Assembly (NCBI GenBank): GCA_022711715.1
Contig: JAKLEC010000007.1
Coordinates: 1-45,680 of the forward strand
DNA: 45,680 nt
Direction of reading: 5' to 3'
DNA from: Acidobacteriota bacterium
GTDB taxonomy: Bacteria; Acidobacteriota; Aminicenantia; UBA2199
The translations under genes were made by a program, and so were the position numbers. The notes beneath the pieces were generated by a model, which ran no database searches, was not told where the DNA came from, and saw only the letters and a program-made list of their open reading frames with translations. Below are positions 8,755 through 16,380 of the stretch, piece after piece. Each line of letters opens with the position of its first letter. Position 1 is the first letter of the stretch.

Positions 8755-8947
8755 GGGAAAGACAGAGGGAAGAGGGAGGGAAGAAGGAGGGAAGAGAGAG
8801 TGGGAAAAGCCCTTTCTCTGTGTTTGTGTTAGTGTTTGTGTTAGCAACAGCAATCGAAAGGATAAAGCTGGAGAAGCCCCGTCAGGGCTCGTTTCCCACT
8901 ATACCTTTCCCTGTTTCTTACCCTCTGTTTTCCCCTCTCTTCCCTGC
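8755..8947. repeat. Polypurine/polypyrimidine inverted repeat with an internal GTGTTTGTGTTA arm
   Basis: The left part (8755-8812) is an AGGGAAGAGGGAGGG-type purine run ending in GTGGGAAAAGCCC. The right part (8884-8947) is its imperfect reverse complement (GGGCTCGTTTCCCAC, then a CCCT/CTTCC run). The 25-base arm at 8820-8844 is identical to 4837-4861. The element occupies nearly the whole 273-bp gap between two minus-strand genes; no coding sequence is seen in it. Confidence 0.75.
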
Positions 8948-8950
8948 TTC

Positions 8951-9373
8951 TTACTGGAAATCGCAGCTGAACCGGGCCCGGATGTTGCCGTACTTCTCGG
9001 TCCCCCATCCCGACTCGAAGACCAGGTTCAGCTTCTTCGCGCCGCGGTTCAGGCTCATGTGCAGCTTCGGCTCCTTGGGGATGGTCTCGCTGGTGTCATA
9101 GACCTGCTCCTCGCCCTGGACCGTGTGCAGGATCTTCCCCCGCTTCATGATGCGCACGAAGTACCACCTGGAGGTGGGCACGCGGACGAACTCCAGGTCG
9201 TAGTTGCCCTTGGGCAGCACTTTCGCGCCGGCGACGACGTCGACCGGCACGGCGACGTTGCGGAAGCGGTACATGGCGTTCATCTCGTTCATCTGCGCCG
9301 ACAGCAGGCCGGAGCAGGCAAGGAAGAAAAGAAGGAACAACACGATCCCGCTCGTGGTTTTTCTCGCGTTCAT
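8951..9373 (-). CDS. Small exported protein of unknown function
   Basis: 140 aa from the ATG at 9373, which has GGGGGGAGA upstream; the longer frame reaching 9439 would run across the promoter. Signal peptide about residues 1-27 (basic MNARKTT, hydrophobic core, LLSAQ cleavage region). The mature domain is short and rich in beta-strand patterns: VVAGAKVLPKGNYDLEFVRV, then a basic IMKRGKILHTVQGEE strand, and a C-terminal FSCDFQ. The layout suggests a small periplasmic beta-sandwich. I do not recognise a named family. Served by its own promoter at 9412-9439. Confidence 0.75.
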   Translation of the reverse strand: MNARKTTSGIVLFLLFFLACSGLLSAQMNEMNAMYRFRNVAVPVDVVAGAKVLPKGNYDLEFVRVPTSRWYFVRIMKRGKILHTVQGEEQVYDTSETIPKEPKLHMSLNRGAKKLNLVFESGWGTEKYGNIRARFSCDFQ

Positions 9374-9411
9374 TTCTCCCCCCCTGGATGATCGGATACC
9401 CTCTGATGAAT

Positions 9412-9439
9412 AATATATACTTGCCTGGGGGAAAATCAA
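9412..9439 (-). promoter_or_regulatory. Sigma70-like promoter of the 8951-9373 gene
   Basis: Minus strand: TTGATT (9439-9434), 16-base spacer, TATATT (9417-9412), about 39 bases before the ATG at 9373. Confidence 0.65.
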
Positions 9440-9471
9440 TCAGAAAAAAGAGTGCTAAAGATGGAAACGCT

Positions 9472-9591
9472 CAAGGAAAAAGGCAAAAGGAAAAAGGCAA
9501 GAGTGTCGGAAGCGGGCATTTAGAATTTGCCTGAATTCTGCCTGGCCTTTTCTAGCTTTTTCCTTTTACCTTTTTCCTTTTGCCTTTTTTT
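9472..9591. repeat. Inverted repeat with AAGGAAAAAGGC arms in a divergent gap
   Basis: Left arm 9472-9504 iterates AAGGAAAAAGGCAA. Right arm 9547-9591 is TTTTTCCTTTTACC followed by TTTTTCCTTTTGCC, its reverse complement. The ~42-base centre is unrelated sequence. It sits in the 308-bp gap between the divergent genes starting at 9373 and 9682. Apart from this element and the 9412-9439 promoter I see nothing else in that gap. Confidence 0.8.
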
Positions 9592-9681
9592 ATTTCCCTC
9601 TCGCTTCGCTTGGATCTGAAACTATGCCGCTGGAGAATACGTTCATATGTTGGACCCCCGAAGGATCATAGGAGCCTCGTC

Positions 9682-10890
9682 ATGCGCATTTTCCGGCCAT
9701 TTATCGTCTTGCTGCTGGTCTTGCCGCTGTCGCTGGCGGCCGTCAAGAAGAACATGCAGGCTTTTTCAGAAGGCAACGGGCCGGCCGTTGTGCTGGACGA
9801 GTTCTTCGCCGGCCAGGTGGAGCGCTATGGCCTTGCCGCCATCGGCGCCTGCATCGTCAGGGACGGCAAGGTCGTCTGGAGCGACGGCTTCGGCCTGGCC
9901 GACATCGAGGCTAAGCGTCCGGCAACGGCCGACACCCTCTTCCCGGTCGGTTCGGTCTCCAAGACGGTGACCCTGGCGGCGTTCATGCGCCTGCTCGAGC
10001 AGGGCAAGTGCGCGCTGGACGACGACGTCTCCCGTTATCTTCCCTATCCGCTGCGCAACCCGCGCATCCCGGACAGGCCGATCACCCTGTGCCACCTGCT
10101 CTCGTTCACCTCGGGCATCTTCGACGTCGACCTGCAGGCCGGCCGCAACCGCCTCTCCTTCCTCGAGGAGGAGCGCGATCCGCAGACATCGGCCGTAGCG
10201 GCGCTGAAGGAATTCCTCGTTCCCGGCGGCCGGCATTACGCGGCGGAGAACTTCCTGGAATACCCCCCAGGGGAGCGCTACGCCTACAGCAACTCCAGCT
10301 ACTCGCTGATCGGCGCCGTGGTCGAGCGCCTGTCGGGCCGCCCTTTTCGGGAGTACTGCCACGACGAGCTCTTTGCGTCGCTGGGCATGCAGGCGAGCAC
10401 CTGGCGGCTGGGCGATCTCGACCACAGGCGCTACGCCTTCGGCTATCGCCGCGAAGGGGGCAGGTTGGCCAAGGTGCAGCCGACGACCTGGCCGGGCTAC
10501 ATGGACGGCGGCCTGCGCACCACGCCCCGCGACTTCGGCCGCTTCCTGGCCATGATGGCCAATCGGGGCGAGTTCCAGGGCAAGCGGGTGCTCAAGGCGA
10601 AAACAATCGATCAGATGCTGGCGCCGCAGGCGGCGCCGGGTGCGCCGGCCGGCAAGGGCCTGCCGGTCATAAGCCGCGGCTTGGTCTGGATCCTCAGCCA
10701 GGCCGGCGAGCGCCGCGTCTGGCAGATGAACGGCTTCGGCCCTTCGTTCTTCGCCCAGGTCTATTTCGATCCCGAAAAGAAGACGGCCGGGGCGTTCTTC
10801 ACGACGGGGGCATTTCGCTCCCTTGATGAAATGGGAAGGGCGGTGGGGGAAATGCTCGCCACCTTAATGGAATACGAAGACACGGTCTAG
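9682..10890 (+). CDS. Serine beta-lactamase-family hydrolase (class C/PBP fold), exported
   Basis: 402 aa from the ATG at 9682 (GGAG 8 bases upstream); a frame open from 9580 would add 34 non-signal-like residues. Signal peptide at 1-20 (RPFIVLLLVLPLSLAA). Active-site SxxK motif at Ser91-Lys94 (GSVSKT) and YxN at Tyr202-Asn204 (AYSNSSYS) are both in place. The third motif is not a clean KTG; the C-terminal NGFGPSFF segment may occupy that position. Members include beta-lactamases, D-aminopeptidases and esterases, so the substrate is open. The next gene is convergent, separated by repeats. Confidence 0.9.
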   Translation: MRIFRPFIVLLLVLPLSLAAVKKNMQAFSEGNGPAVVLDEFFAGQVERYGLAAIGACIVRDGKVVWSDGFGLADIEAKRPATADTLFPVGSVSKTVTLAAFMRLLEQGKCALDDDVSRYLPYPLRNPRIPDRPITLCHLLSFTSGIFDVDLQAGRNRLSFLEEERDPQTSAVAALKEFLVPGGRHYAAENFLEYPPGERYAYSNSSYSLIGAVVERLSGRPFREYCHDELFASLGMQASTWRLGDLDHRRYAFGYRREGGRLAKVQPTTWPGYMDGGLRTTPRDFGRFLAMMANRGEFQGKRVLKAKTIDQMLAPQAAPGAPAGKGLPVISRGLVWILSQAGERRVWQMNGFGPSFFAQVYFDPEKKTAGAFFTTGAFRSLDEMGRAVGEMLATLMEYEDTV

Positions 10891-10891
10891 G

Positions 10892-10926
10892 CTTGGCGTA
10901 CGGCGTACGGCTGACGGCATACGGCA
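10892..10926. repeat. TACGGC-word repeat, single arm
   Basis: Degenerate iterations of GCGTACGG/CATACGGC immediately after the stop of the hydrolase gene, belonging to the same word family as the inverted repeat at 5910-6055. Confidence 0.7.
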
Positions 10927-10946
10927 AAGAAAAAGCACAATATTTG

Positions 10947-11089
10947 CTTCAAGGTTCGACGTCCGAGGTTCGACGCTGCCGGCCCTGGCAAGGGCGGCGT
11001 ACCCGAGGAGGTTTACCTCCGAGGGGTATTCGACGTAACGAAGGCCAATTCGCTTGGTTGCTTAAGATTTCTAGTCAGTGGCTGATCGT
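10947..11089. repeat. Dispersed intergenic repeat, copy B, with 53-bp extra block
   Basis: Matches copy A (2809-2898) in two segments, 10947-10975 and 11029-11089, with only a few substitutions. Between them lies a 53-bp block (10976-11028) absent from copy A and flanked on both sides by TTCGACG. The block holds short palindromes such as GGAGGT-TT-ACCTCC. Like copy A it lies between two convergent gene ends and has the same orientation. Confidence 0.85.
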
Positions 11090-11118
11090 AATTACGAATC
11101 AAAAAACCTTATCCTTGC

Positions 11119-11499
11119 CTATGAGGCGTCAGGCCTTACGAACAGGAAATAGGCGTAGCCGAGGGCAAGGGCGCCGTACAGGGCCGGGTTGGACCAGCCC
11201 AGCGCGTTGATTCTGCCGCCGAGCTGGATGGCCAGCGAGGCGGCGAAGCCGACGGTGTCCTGGACGAACAGGGCCACGGCGATCGCCCTGCGTGCCGCCT
11301 GCGAATCGGTCCTGCGGCCGTACGCCATCAGCGTCGCGAAGCCGAGGATGGACCCGCCCACCAGGCGGGTGGTCCACAGCGCGCCGGCGTCCGGACTCAG
11401 TCCGTAGATCCGCAACGTCCATCCGGCGAAAAACGTGCAGGACACGCCAAAAAAGACCGCAAATAAAATGTTGATGGTGAACAGGTGTTTTAATTTCAT
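11119..11499 (-). CDS. Small integral membrane protein, unknown function
   Basis: 126 aa from the ATG at 11499 (AGGAGA 5 bases upstream); the open frame to 11622 adds a non-hydrophobic AT-rich-coded leader that is unlikely to be translated. Four predicted membrane spans at about 7-29, 44-62, 70-92 and 105-122, with basic residues in the loop YGRRTDSQAARR. No family recognised. It is the only minus-strand gene between 9.4 and 44.3 kb and is divergent from the next small membrane protein. Confidence 0.75.
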   Translation of the reverse strand: MKLKHLFTINILFAVFFGVSCTFFAGWTLRIYGLSPDAGALWTTRLVGGSILGFATLMAYGRRTDSQAARRAIAVALFVQDTVGFAASLAIQLGGRINALGWSNPALYGALALGYAYFLFVRPDAS

Positions 11500-11777
11500 A
11501 AAATCTCCTCTAGGCTCTTTGCTCATGATTTTATGACATGGTTGGCCTTTTTTCATCTGTTTGCTTCTATTTGGGAACAAAAGATATCGCCACGACTTTG
11601 TGACGACATCTTTATATATCAATTTATTGAACTAAGTGTTAAAAAATATCACATTTTTCCCCATTGCTCTTTTATCTCGCTACTACTATTCTGTAATCTT
11701 GAATGTCGTGCAGTTTCCAACTATGCCACTGGCAGTATTCTTTTTAACTTTGACTTATATAAATGGGGGGAATAAAT
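11500..11777. other. AT-rich divergent gap, no gene seen
   Basis: From about 11525 to 11765 the sequence is markedly richer in A and T than its neighbours, with runs such as TTTATATATC. An 80-codon frame crosses it but has no ribosome-binding site and no protein-like character. It probably holds the promoters of the two divergent genes, but no convincing -35/-10 pair stands out. Confidence 0.5.
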
Positions 11778-12131
11778 ATGCCCCTTAAACAGCATCTAAT
11801 CAAGCGCAATGTGCTGTTCGTGCTGGTGGCCATTGTTATCTTTCTGATGAAGGCGCATTACCATGGGCCGCTGAGCGGGGTATTTCACGATTATGGCGGC
11901 AACTTCACGGCATCGTTCGCCGTCTACTTCGTCGTGGCAATCGCCCTGATCGGCCGGATGTATTGGAGATTGATCACAGCCATAACCGCCCTGCTGGTCG
12001 TGGAGTCGTTCGAACTCACCGATGGGTTCGGGATCATGAGCAACGTGTTCGACCCGCTCGATCTCCTGGCCAATGCGGCAGGGATCGGCCTGGCACTAGC
12101 AGTCGATTGGCTGATAAAACCGAAGGCTTGA
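11778..12131 (+). CDS. VanZ-like small membrane protein
   Basis: 117 aa from the ATG at 11778 with GGGGGG 7 bases upstream. Four hydrophobic segments (about 14-30, 47-64, 68-84, 94-112). The C-terminal FDPLDLLANAAGIGLAL matches the conserved DxxANxxG end of VanZ-type and related DUF membrane proteins. Function unknown; VanZ relatives are linked to lipoglycopeptide or polar-lipid phenotypes, but nothing here supports a specific role. Assignment to VanZ is tentative. Confidence 0.65.
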   Translation: MPLKQHLIKRNVLFVLVAIVIFLMKAHYHGPLSGVFHDYGGNFTASFAVYFVVAIALIGRMYWRLITAITALLVVESFELTDGFGIMSNVFDPLDLLANAAGIGLALAVDWLIKPKA

Positions 12132-12150
12132 TGGAAAGTCGGGTGCGGTC

Positions 12151-12195
12151 TGGTGACGGTGCTTTACTTTATTACTTGTGGCAATAGTTTTTACG
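12151..12195 (+). repeat. 74-bp dispersed element, truncated copy D3
   Basis: About 40 bases match the 5' half of the elements at 14463-14536 and 17163-17235 (TGGTGACGGTGCTT, then ACTT.ATTA.TTG.GG). The 3' half, including the promoter-like pair, is missing. Same orientation, 41 bases before the ATG of the next gene. Confidence 0.7.
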
Positions 12196-12235
12196 CTGGG
12201 CAGGCCGGAAATCCTTCTGAAGGGAGGCAAAGCGC

Positions 12236-12988
12236 ATGAATGAAAAAAATCGAAAACGGCGGCGGAGCGATTCTAGTGTCCTGCTGCTGTTGACTTTGTT
12301 GTTCATGCTGCCCGGAGCCCCATCCCGGGCCGAGGGCTATGGCGACCAGTCGCTCTATGACCTGACGAAGGTGCCGGACAGGGTCCTGATTGACGCCGTC
12401 GGCTTCGTCGTGATCAAGGCCGAAATCCATGCGGAGAAGCCCGCTGCCGGCCCGGCCATCACCGTTACCGGCTTCCCGATTTTCGAGCGCGCTTCCGCCC
12501 GCTTCGTCTTTTCCCGGGAGATCCTATTTTCCGAGACGTTTCCGATCGGCAGGATCGGCTGGGGCGCTTCGTATCGTTACCTGCTGACCGGACGCGAGGG
12601 GGAGCACCTGCAGGTCGTGATCGATCCCTATGCCGACCGGCGCGCCTGGATCAAGTTGAATGAGAAGAACGGGGACCGCGCGATCGTCTTTGCCGACCGG
12701 GAAGGACGTGCGAAACCCGTCACCGAGGAGATTGAGATCTTTCCTCTCTCCCGGGAGACCAGGCTTTTTTCCGCGCCCCGAACCGACGCGAAGTCGATCG
12801 TCCTTCGCCAGTATCACCCGGATCGTACTTTTTATCCGGCCGCTTTCAAGGGAGACTTCGTCCAGATCGGTGTCCGCCGCCTGACGGACGGCGGGGATCT
12901 TGTCGACGACGAGCCCATGGGCTGGATCCAGGCCCGGGATGAGCGGGGGCGCCTGGCGTTCCATCTTTACATGGCGTCCTGGGATTGA
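12236..12988 (+). CDS. Exported protein of unknown function
   Basis: 250 aa; GGGAGG 9 bases before the ATG. Basic N-terminus (KNRKRRR) then hydrophobic core at 15-28 and likely cleavage after SRA near 31: a signal peptide. The mature part has alternating strands, an acidic/basic mix and no cysteines. The last third (from RLFSAPRTDAKSIVLRQ to GWIQARDE) has the look of an SH3-like barrel, but this is a weak impression. No family recognised. Likely periplasmic. Confidence 0.72.
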   Translation: MNEKNRKRRRSDSSVLLLLTLLFMLPGAPSRAEGYGDQSLYDLTKVPDRVLIDAVGFVVIKAEIHAEKPAAGPAITVTGFPIFERASARFVFSREILFSETFPIGRIGWGASYRYLLTGREGEHLQVVIDPYADRRAWIKLNEKNGDRAIVFADREGRAKPVTEEIEIFPLSRETRLFSAPRTDAKSIVLRQYHPDRTFYPAAFKGDFVQIGVRRLTDGGDLVDDEPMGWIQARDERGRLAFHLYMASWD

Positions 12989-13138
12989 AAGGCCCGAAGC
13001 GCGGCATGGGGCCAGGCCTTGAAATGACGTTTTTGTTGAGAATGATCCATGCGAGAGAAATAGGACAAACGAAATTCGCAGGCTGCTGCCGTCTGATCTG
13101 AGCATTGGGCCGTCATGTCCGCTAAAAGGAGGGAACCC

Positions 13139-13540
13139 GTGAGAGGATGGATCGTTTTCGCTTGCGTCGCATCATGCTGCGCCGCCATGGGGTCGGCCGG
13201 GATGCGGCGGCCGGATACCTATTCTTTCGACTGGCAGGGCCATCAGATGGCGATGGGCGGGCTGTTCGAGAAAGAGCACGCGGAGGAGATCGTGGGCCTG
13301 GAAAGGAGGAAGATCGCCCTGCTGCTCGCGAAGGAGAAGGTTGAGGTCTATATGAAGTACTTCGAGCAGGGACTGCGCTCGGACACTGGGATCATCCTGA
13401 TCGAGGGGGAGGAGCAGCAGTGGCTGGAGATCGCCTATTGGTCCGGCTTCCGCTGCCGGCAGCTGTTCATGCAGGGATACGTAGCCGGGGAGGCGCACCG
13501 CGCCGGCGATCCGCGGGCGTTCATCCATAAGATCGAGTAG
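13139..13540 (+). CDS. Small exported protein, GTG start
   Basis: 133 aa starting at GTG 13139, chosen because AAGGAGGG lies 5 bases before it; the in-frame ATG at 13115 has no ribosome-binding site. The start yields a signal peptide: VRGWIVFACVASCCAAMGSA. The mature protein has an amphipathic helix (GLERRKIALLLAKEKVEVYM) and a second Glu-rich stretch (LIEGEEQQWLEIAYWSGF). No known family. Follows the previous exported protein after 150 bases. Confidence 0.65.
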   Translation: MRGWIVFACVASCCAAMGSAGMRRPDTYSFDWQGHQMAMGGLFEKEHAEEIVGLERRKIALLLAKEKVEVYMKYFEQGLRSDTGIILIEGEEQQWLEIAYWSGFRCRQLFMQGYVAGEAHRAGDPRAFIHKIE

Positions 13541-13867
13541 CGCGAGTTTCCGAAGCGGGCGCGCCGCATCCCTCTTTGCAGAGCTGGCGAAATGCCGCCG
13601 GTTCAGCTGGTTCAGCTAGTAGGAATAGCTAGGGGTCAGGTCTCAATATTAGACATTCAGGATAGGGGAGCTATTGGGCGCGTCGGTTCGTTTCAGCCGC
13701 CGTGACGACCAGGCCTTTTTCGCAGGCATTTTTATCATAGACCAGCTGTGATTGGGTACGGTGGTTGATGATTTGGCCTTTTATTCCCTGGTTTGGCTCT
13801 TGAATTGACAAGAGTCCGGCGGTGAAGTAATCTGCGTGAAAAGCCGCATCGTCGAACGGAGAATACC
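13541..13867. other. 327-bp gap with a repeat-like tract and a promoter
   Basis: No coding sequence seen. 13594-13620 has a short duplication (GGTTCAGCT twice). 13631-13660 (GGGGTCAGGTCTCAATATT, then AGACA) looks like sequences I associate with REP/RAYT-linked intergenic repeats, but there is no second identical copy in the window. A consensus promoter at 13805-13833 ends the gap. Confidence 0.5.
13805..13833 (+). promoter_or_regulatory. Sigma70-like promoter of the 13868 gene
   Basis: TTGACA (13805-13810), 17-base spacer, TAATCT (13828-13833). Predicted start of transcription about 28 bases before the ATG. Confidence 0.75.
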
Positions 13868-14455
13868 ATGCGCGTGGAGAAACCCCTTTCGCGGCACCTG
13901 GCGCTCAAGGCCGGGCCGATCCTGCTTGAAGTCACGCTGATCGTCTTCAGCATCCTGCTGGCCCTGGGAGTCGATTCGTGCCGCGAAAGACATGCCAAGC
14001 GCGAGCTGGCCGATGCCGCGCTGGCGAATATTCGCGCCGAGATCGAGCTGAACCAGGCGACCCTGGAGCGCGTGCTTCCCGGGCACCGCGGGCTGCGCGC
14101 CCGCCTGGCCGAGGCCATGGCCCGGCTGGAGCGCGGGGAGGACGCGGATACCCAGGTGGATTTCACGCCGTTGAACATGATCAGCGCGGCTTGGGAGACG
14201 GCCGCGACCACCCAGGCCCTGGAGCCGGTCGAGTTCCAGAAGGTGCAGCTGCTGGCGCGGCTCTATACCGGCCAGCGCTGGATCCAGCGCTTCGACGATG
14301 CCTGGATGGCGGCAACCCTGAACCCGCAGAACCGGCTTCCCGCCATGCGTCGGGTCTATCTCAGCACTCTCCTGGGACTCATCGAAAACTATATCGGCGT
14401 CGAGGAGGAACTGCAGCGCAACTTTACCGCCGTTTTGTCCCGCTTCGATAAATGA
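13868..14455 (+). CDS. DUF6090-like membrane-anchored protein
   Basis: 195 aa; GGAGA before the ATG. One membrane span at about residues 17-38 (GPILLEVTLIVFSILLALGV), followed by charged helices (ERHAKRELADAALANIRAEI). This N-terminal arrangement of a short basic leader, LxEVxLIVxxILLAL, then a charged helical region with a conserved asparagine is that of DUF6090-type proteins, common next to other envelope genes in Bacteroidota and Acidobacteriota. The C-terminal ~150 residues probably form a periplasmic helical domain. Function unknown. Preceded by its own promoter. Confidence 0.7.
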   Translation: MRVEKPLSRHLALKAGPILLEVTLIVFSILLALGVDSCRERHAKRELADAALANIRAEIELNQATLERVLPGHRGLRARLAEAMARLERGEDADTQVDFTPLNMISAAWETAATTQALEPVEFQKVQLLARLYTGQRWIQRFDDAWMAATLNPQNRLPAMRRVYLSTLLGLIENYIGVEEELQRNFTAVLSRFDK

Positions 14456-14462
14456 TAAGCTG

Positions 14463-14536
14463 GATGGTGACGGTGCTTCACTTCATTATTTGAGGTAAAA
14501 GAATTTTGCATTCTCTTCTCTTTTCTTGCTACCATC
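14463..14536 (+). repeat. 74-bp dispersed element, copy D1, with promoter-like pair
   Basis: Ends are a 6-bp inverted repeat, GATGGT (14463-14468) and ACCATC (14531-14536). Inside is TTGCAT (14506-14511), an 18-base pyrimidine-rich spacer and TACCAT (14530-14535), which fits a sigma70 promoter with TSS about 40 bases before the SIMPL gene ATG. Copy D2 (17163-17235) keeps ends, motifs and spacing. The following 14537-14561 iterates a GCGTCT/TCGTCT word. Confidence 0.75.
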
Positions 14537-14581
14537 TAGCGTCTGGCGTCTATCGTCTGAGTGGGTTTGGAGGAGGGCAGG

Positions 14582-15304
14582 ATGAAGACAAAATTGGTGG
14601 TTGCGGCGGGGATAATGGTCATGTTGTGCGCGGGGGCGGGCTGGGCCGAGGCGGAAGCGGAACAGCCGCGGATCACGGTGAACGGGGAGGCGGTGGTCTA
14701 TGCCCAGCCCGACAAGGTCACGGTCAACTTCGGTGTCGAGACCTGGGACAACAGCATCGCGATAGCCAAGAAGAAGAACAACGAGGTCATGAGCCGGGCC
14801 GTCGCCGCTGCCAAAAAGCTCGGCGTCGAGAACAAGGAGATCCAGACCGACTACCTCACCATTGAGCCCCGCTACAAGAACGATTACCAGAAAAAGAACT
14901 TCCTCGGTTATTTCGTGAGCAACACCATGGCCGTGACCATCGCAGACCCCGGCAAGCTCGAGAAACTGGTCGAGAAGCTCCTGGAAGCCGGCATCGAGAA
15001 CATCGGCGGCATCGACTTCCAGGTGAGCGAGTACAAGAAATACCGGGAGCAGGCCAGGGAAATGGCCCTGAAGGCGGCGCAGGAGAAGGCCGAAAAGATG
15101 GCGGCCGTGCTGAACCGGGGCATCGGCGCGGCGATGCAGATCAGCGAGGGCTACAGCGGCTGGTCGGGCTGGGGAAGCAGGCGCCAGGCCATGACCCAGA
15201 ACGTCGCCCAGGAAGTCCCGGGCGGCGGCGGGGAGCCGGGCACCATCGCCCTGGGCAAGATCTCCATCCGCGCTAGCGTATCGGTGACGTTCGAGCTGAA
15301 ATAG
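14582..15304 (+). CDS. SIMPL (DUF541) domain protein, exported
   Basis: 240 aa from the ATG at 14582, preceded by GGAGGAGGGCAG. Signal peptide at 1-22 (VMLCAGAGWAEA). The remainder is a full-length SIMPL/DUF541 domain, starting ITVNGEAVVYAQPDKVTVNFGVET and ending with the family's typical final strand ISIRASVSVTFELK. It contains the DYLTIEPRYKN region and a Gly/Trp-rich loop (YSGWSGWGSR). Periplasmic or outer-membrane associated; the biochemical role of the family is not settled. Possibly driven by the promoter-like pair in element D1. Confidence 0.93.
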   Translation: MKTKLVVAAGIMVMLCAGAGWAEAEAEQPRITVNGEAVVYAQPDKVTVNFGVETWDNSIAIAKKKNNEVMSRAVAAAKKLGVENKEIQTDYLTIEPRYKNDYQKKNFLGYFVSNTMAVTIADPGKLEKLVEKLLEAGIENIGGIDFQVSEYKKYREQAREMALKAAQEKAEKMAAVLNRGIGAAMQISEGYSGWSGWGSRRQAMTQNVAQEVPGGGGEPGTIALGKISIRASVSVTFELK

Positions 15305-15389
15305 AAAACCAAGCCGGACCGTCACAACGAATGCCTATGCGCAATGCGAACAGGATGCATAAGCAGATGTTCATTGCAGTGAGGTCCTC

Positions 15390-15764
15390 TTGATCAACCA
15401 AATTCTTCTATTTTCGGGGGCTTTCCTGACCGGCGCCTGGGGGCTGGCTCATTTGTTCCCGACCCGGTCGGTGGTCAGGGGGTTCGGGGGGATCTCCCGG
15501 GACAACCAGCGCATCATCGCCATGGAGTGGATCGTGGAGGGCGTCTGCCTGATATTCATCGGCTTGCTCGTGGCCGCCGTTACCCTGGCGGATCGCGGAA
15601 GCTCGGCAGCCCGCGCGGTCTACTGGATCAGCATCGCCGAATTGAACGTGCTGTCGGTCGTATCGTTGTTCACCGGCTTCAAAGTGAAGTTCGTTCCCTT
15701 CAAGCTGTGCCCGGTGATCTTCACGGGATCGTCAGTCCTGATCCTGCTGGGGAACCTGTTGTAA
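15390..15764 (+). CDS. Small membrane protein, TTG start
   Basis: 124 aa starting at TTG 15390 with GAGG 6 bases upstream; no earlier ATG fits. Four hydrophobic segments: ILLFSGAFLTGAWGLAHLF, LIFIGLLVAAVTLA, ISIAELNVLSVVSLF and VIFTGSSVLILLGNLL. No family recognised. Lies 85 bases after the SIMPL gene. Confidence 0.7.
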   Translation: MINQILLFSGAFLTGAWGLAHLFPTRSVVRGFGGISRDNQRIIAMEWIVEGVCLIFIGLLVAAVTLADRGSSAARAVYWISIAELNVLSVVSLFTGFKVKFVPFKLCPVIFTGSSVLILLGNLL

Positions 15765-15833
15765 TTTCGCGGATATTTTCTGGCGCGGATCATGAAGACG
15801 TGATATAGTCTTGATCTGTCGAGCGGAGCTTTC

Positions 15834-16346
15834 ATGCAAAAAAAAGAAAAACGTGCCGGAAAGGAATTGGCAGCGGTGTGCGGGTTGTTTTGCGAAGCGT
15901 GCACCTTGTACATCGCCACGAAGGAAGACCCAAAAAGGCTCAAGTTTCTCGCGGCGCGGTTTCAGCTGGCGGAGGAAGAGGTCAGGTGCAACGGCTGCCG
16001 GTCCGGCAAGAAAGGGCCTTATTGCCGTATCTGCAAGATGGCCGCCTGCGCCGCGGAAAAAGGGATCGACTTCTGCGTCGAATGCGACGAATATCCCTGC
16101 GCCGATCTCAAGAAGTTCCAGTCAGAGCGGCCGCACCGGATCGAGCTGTTCGAGGACCTGGCGCGGATCAAGGCCGTTGGCTGGGAGCGCTGGCTGGCCG
16201 GATCCCGTGAAAATTATGCCTGCCCCAAGTGCCGGACAGTGAATTCCGCGTACGACCTGAAATGCCGGAAATGCGGCCATGAGCCGAGCTGCCAGTATGT
16301 GGCCCGGCACAAGCCGGCGATCGAAATGGCTTTAAAGAACAGGTGA
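15834..16346 (+). CDS. DUF3795 domain protein with C-terminal zinc ribbon
   Basis: 170 aa; GCGGAG upstream of the ATG. Cysteine-rich DUF3795 pattern: CGLFCEAC at 16-23, CNGC, CRICKMAAC, CVECDEYPC, the last followed by the family's DLKKFQ. A separate C-terminal zinc ribbon follows (CPKC then CRKC, ~25 residues later). Fourteen-plus cysteines indicate one or more metal sites; cytoplasmic. Function unknown. A TATAGT box at 15804-15809 is a possible -10 with no convincing -35. Confidence 0.88.
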   Translation: MQKKEKRAGKELAAVCGLFCEACTLYIATKEDPKRLKFLAARFQLAEEEVRCNGCRSGKKGPYCRICKMAACAAEKGIDFCVECDEYPCADLKKFQSERPHRIELFEDLARIKAVGWERWLAGSRENYACPKCRTVNSAYDLKCRKCGHEPSCQYVARHKPAIEMALKNR

Positions 16347-16354
16347 TGCTTGGG

Positions 16355-16380
16355 ACCAGCCATCCGGGCTGGTTCTTCTC
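16355..16380 (+). terminator. Probable intrinsic terminator after the DUF3795 gene
   Basis: 7-bp stem ACCAGCC/GGCTGGT with a 5-base loop (16355-16373) followed by the pyrimidine run TCTTCTC. It begins 9 bases after the stop codon. The T tract is short and interrupted, so efficiency is uncertain. Confidence 0.55.

Noticed and set aside
11533-11775. 80-codon frame in the AT-rich gap
   Set aside because: No ribosome-binding site, no hydrophobic or domain pattern beyond composition, and it overlaps the next gene's leader.
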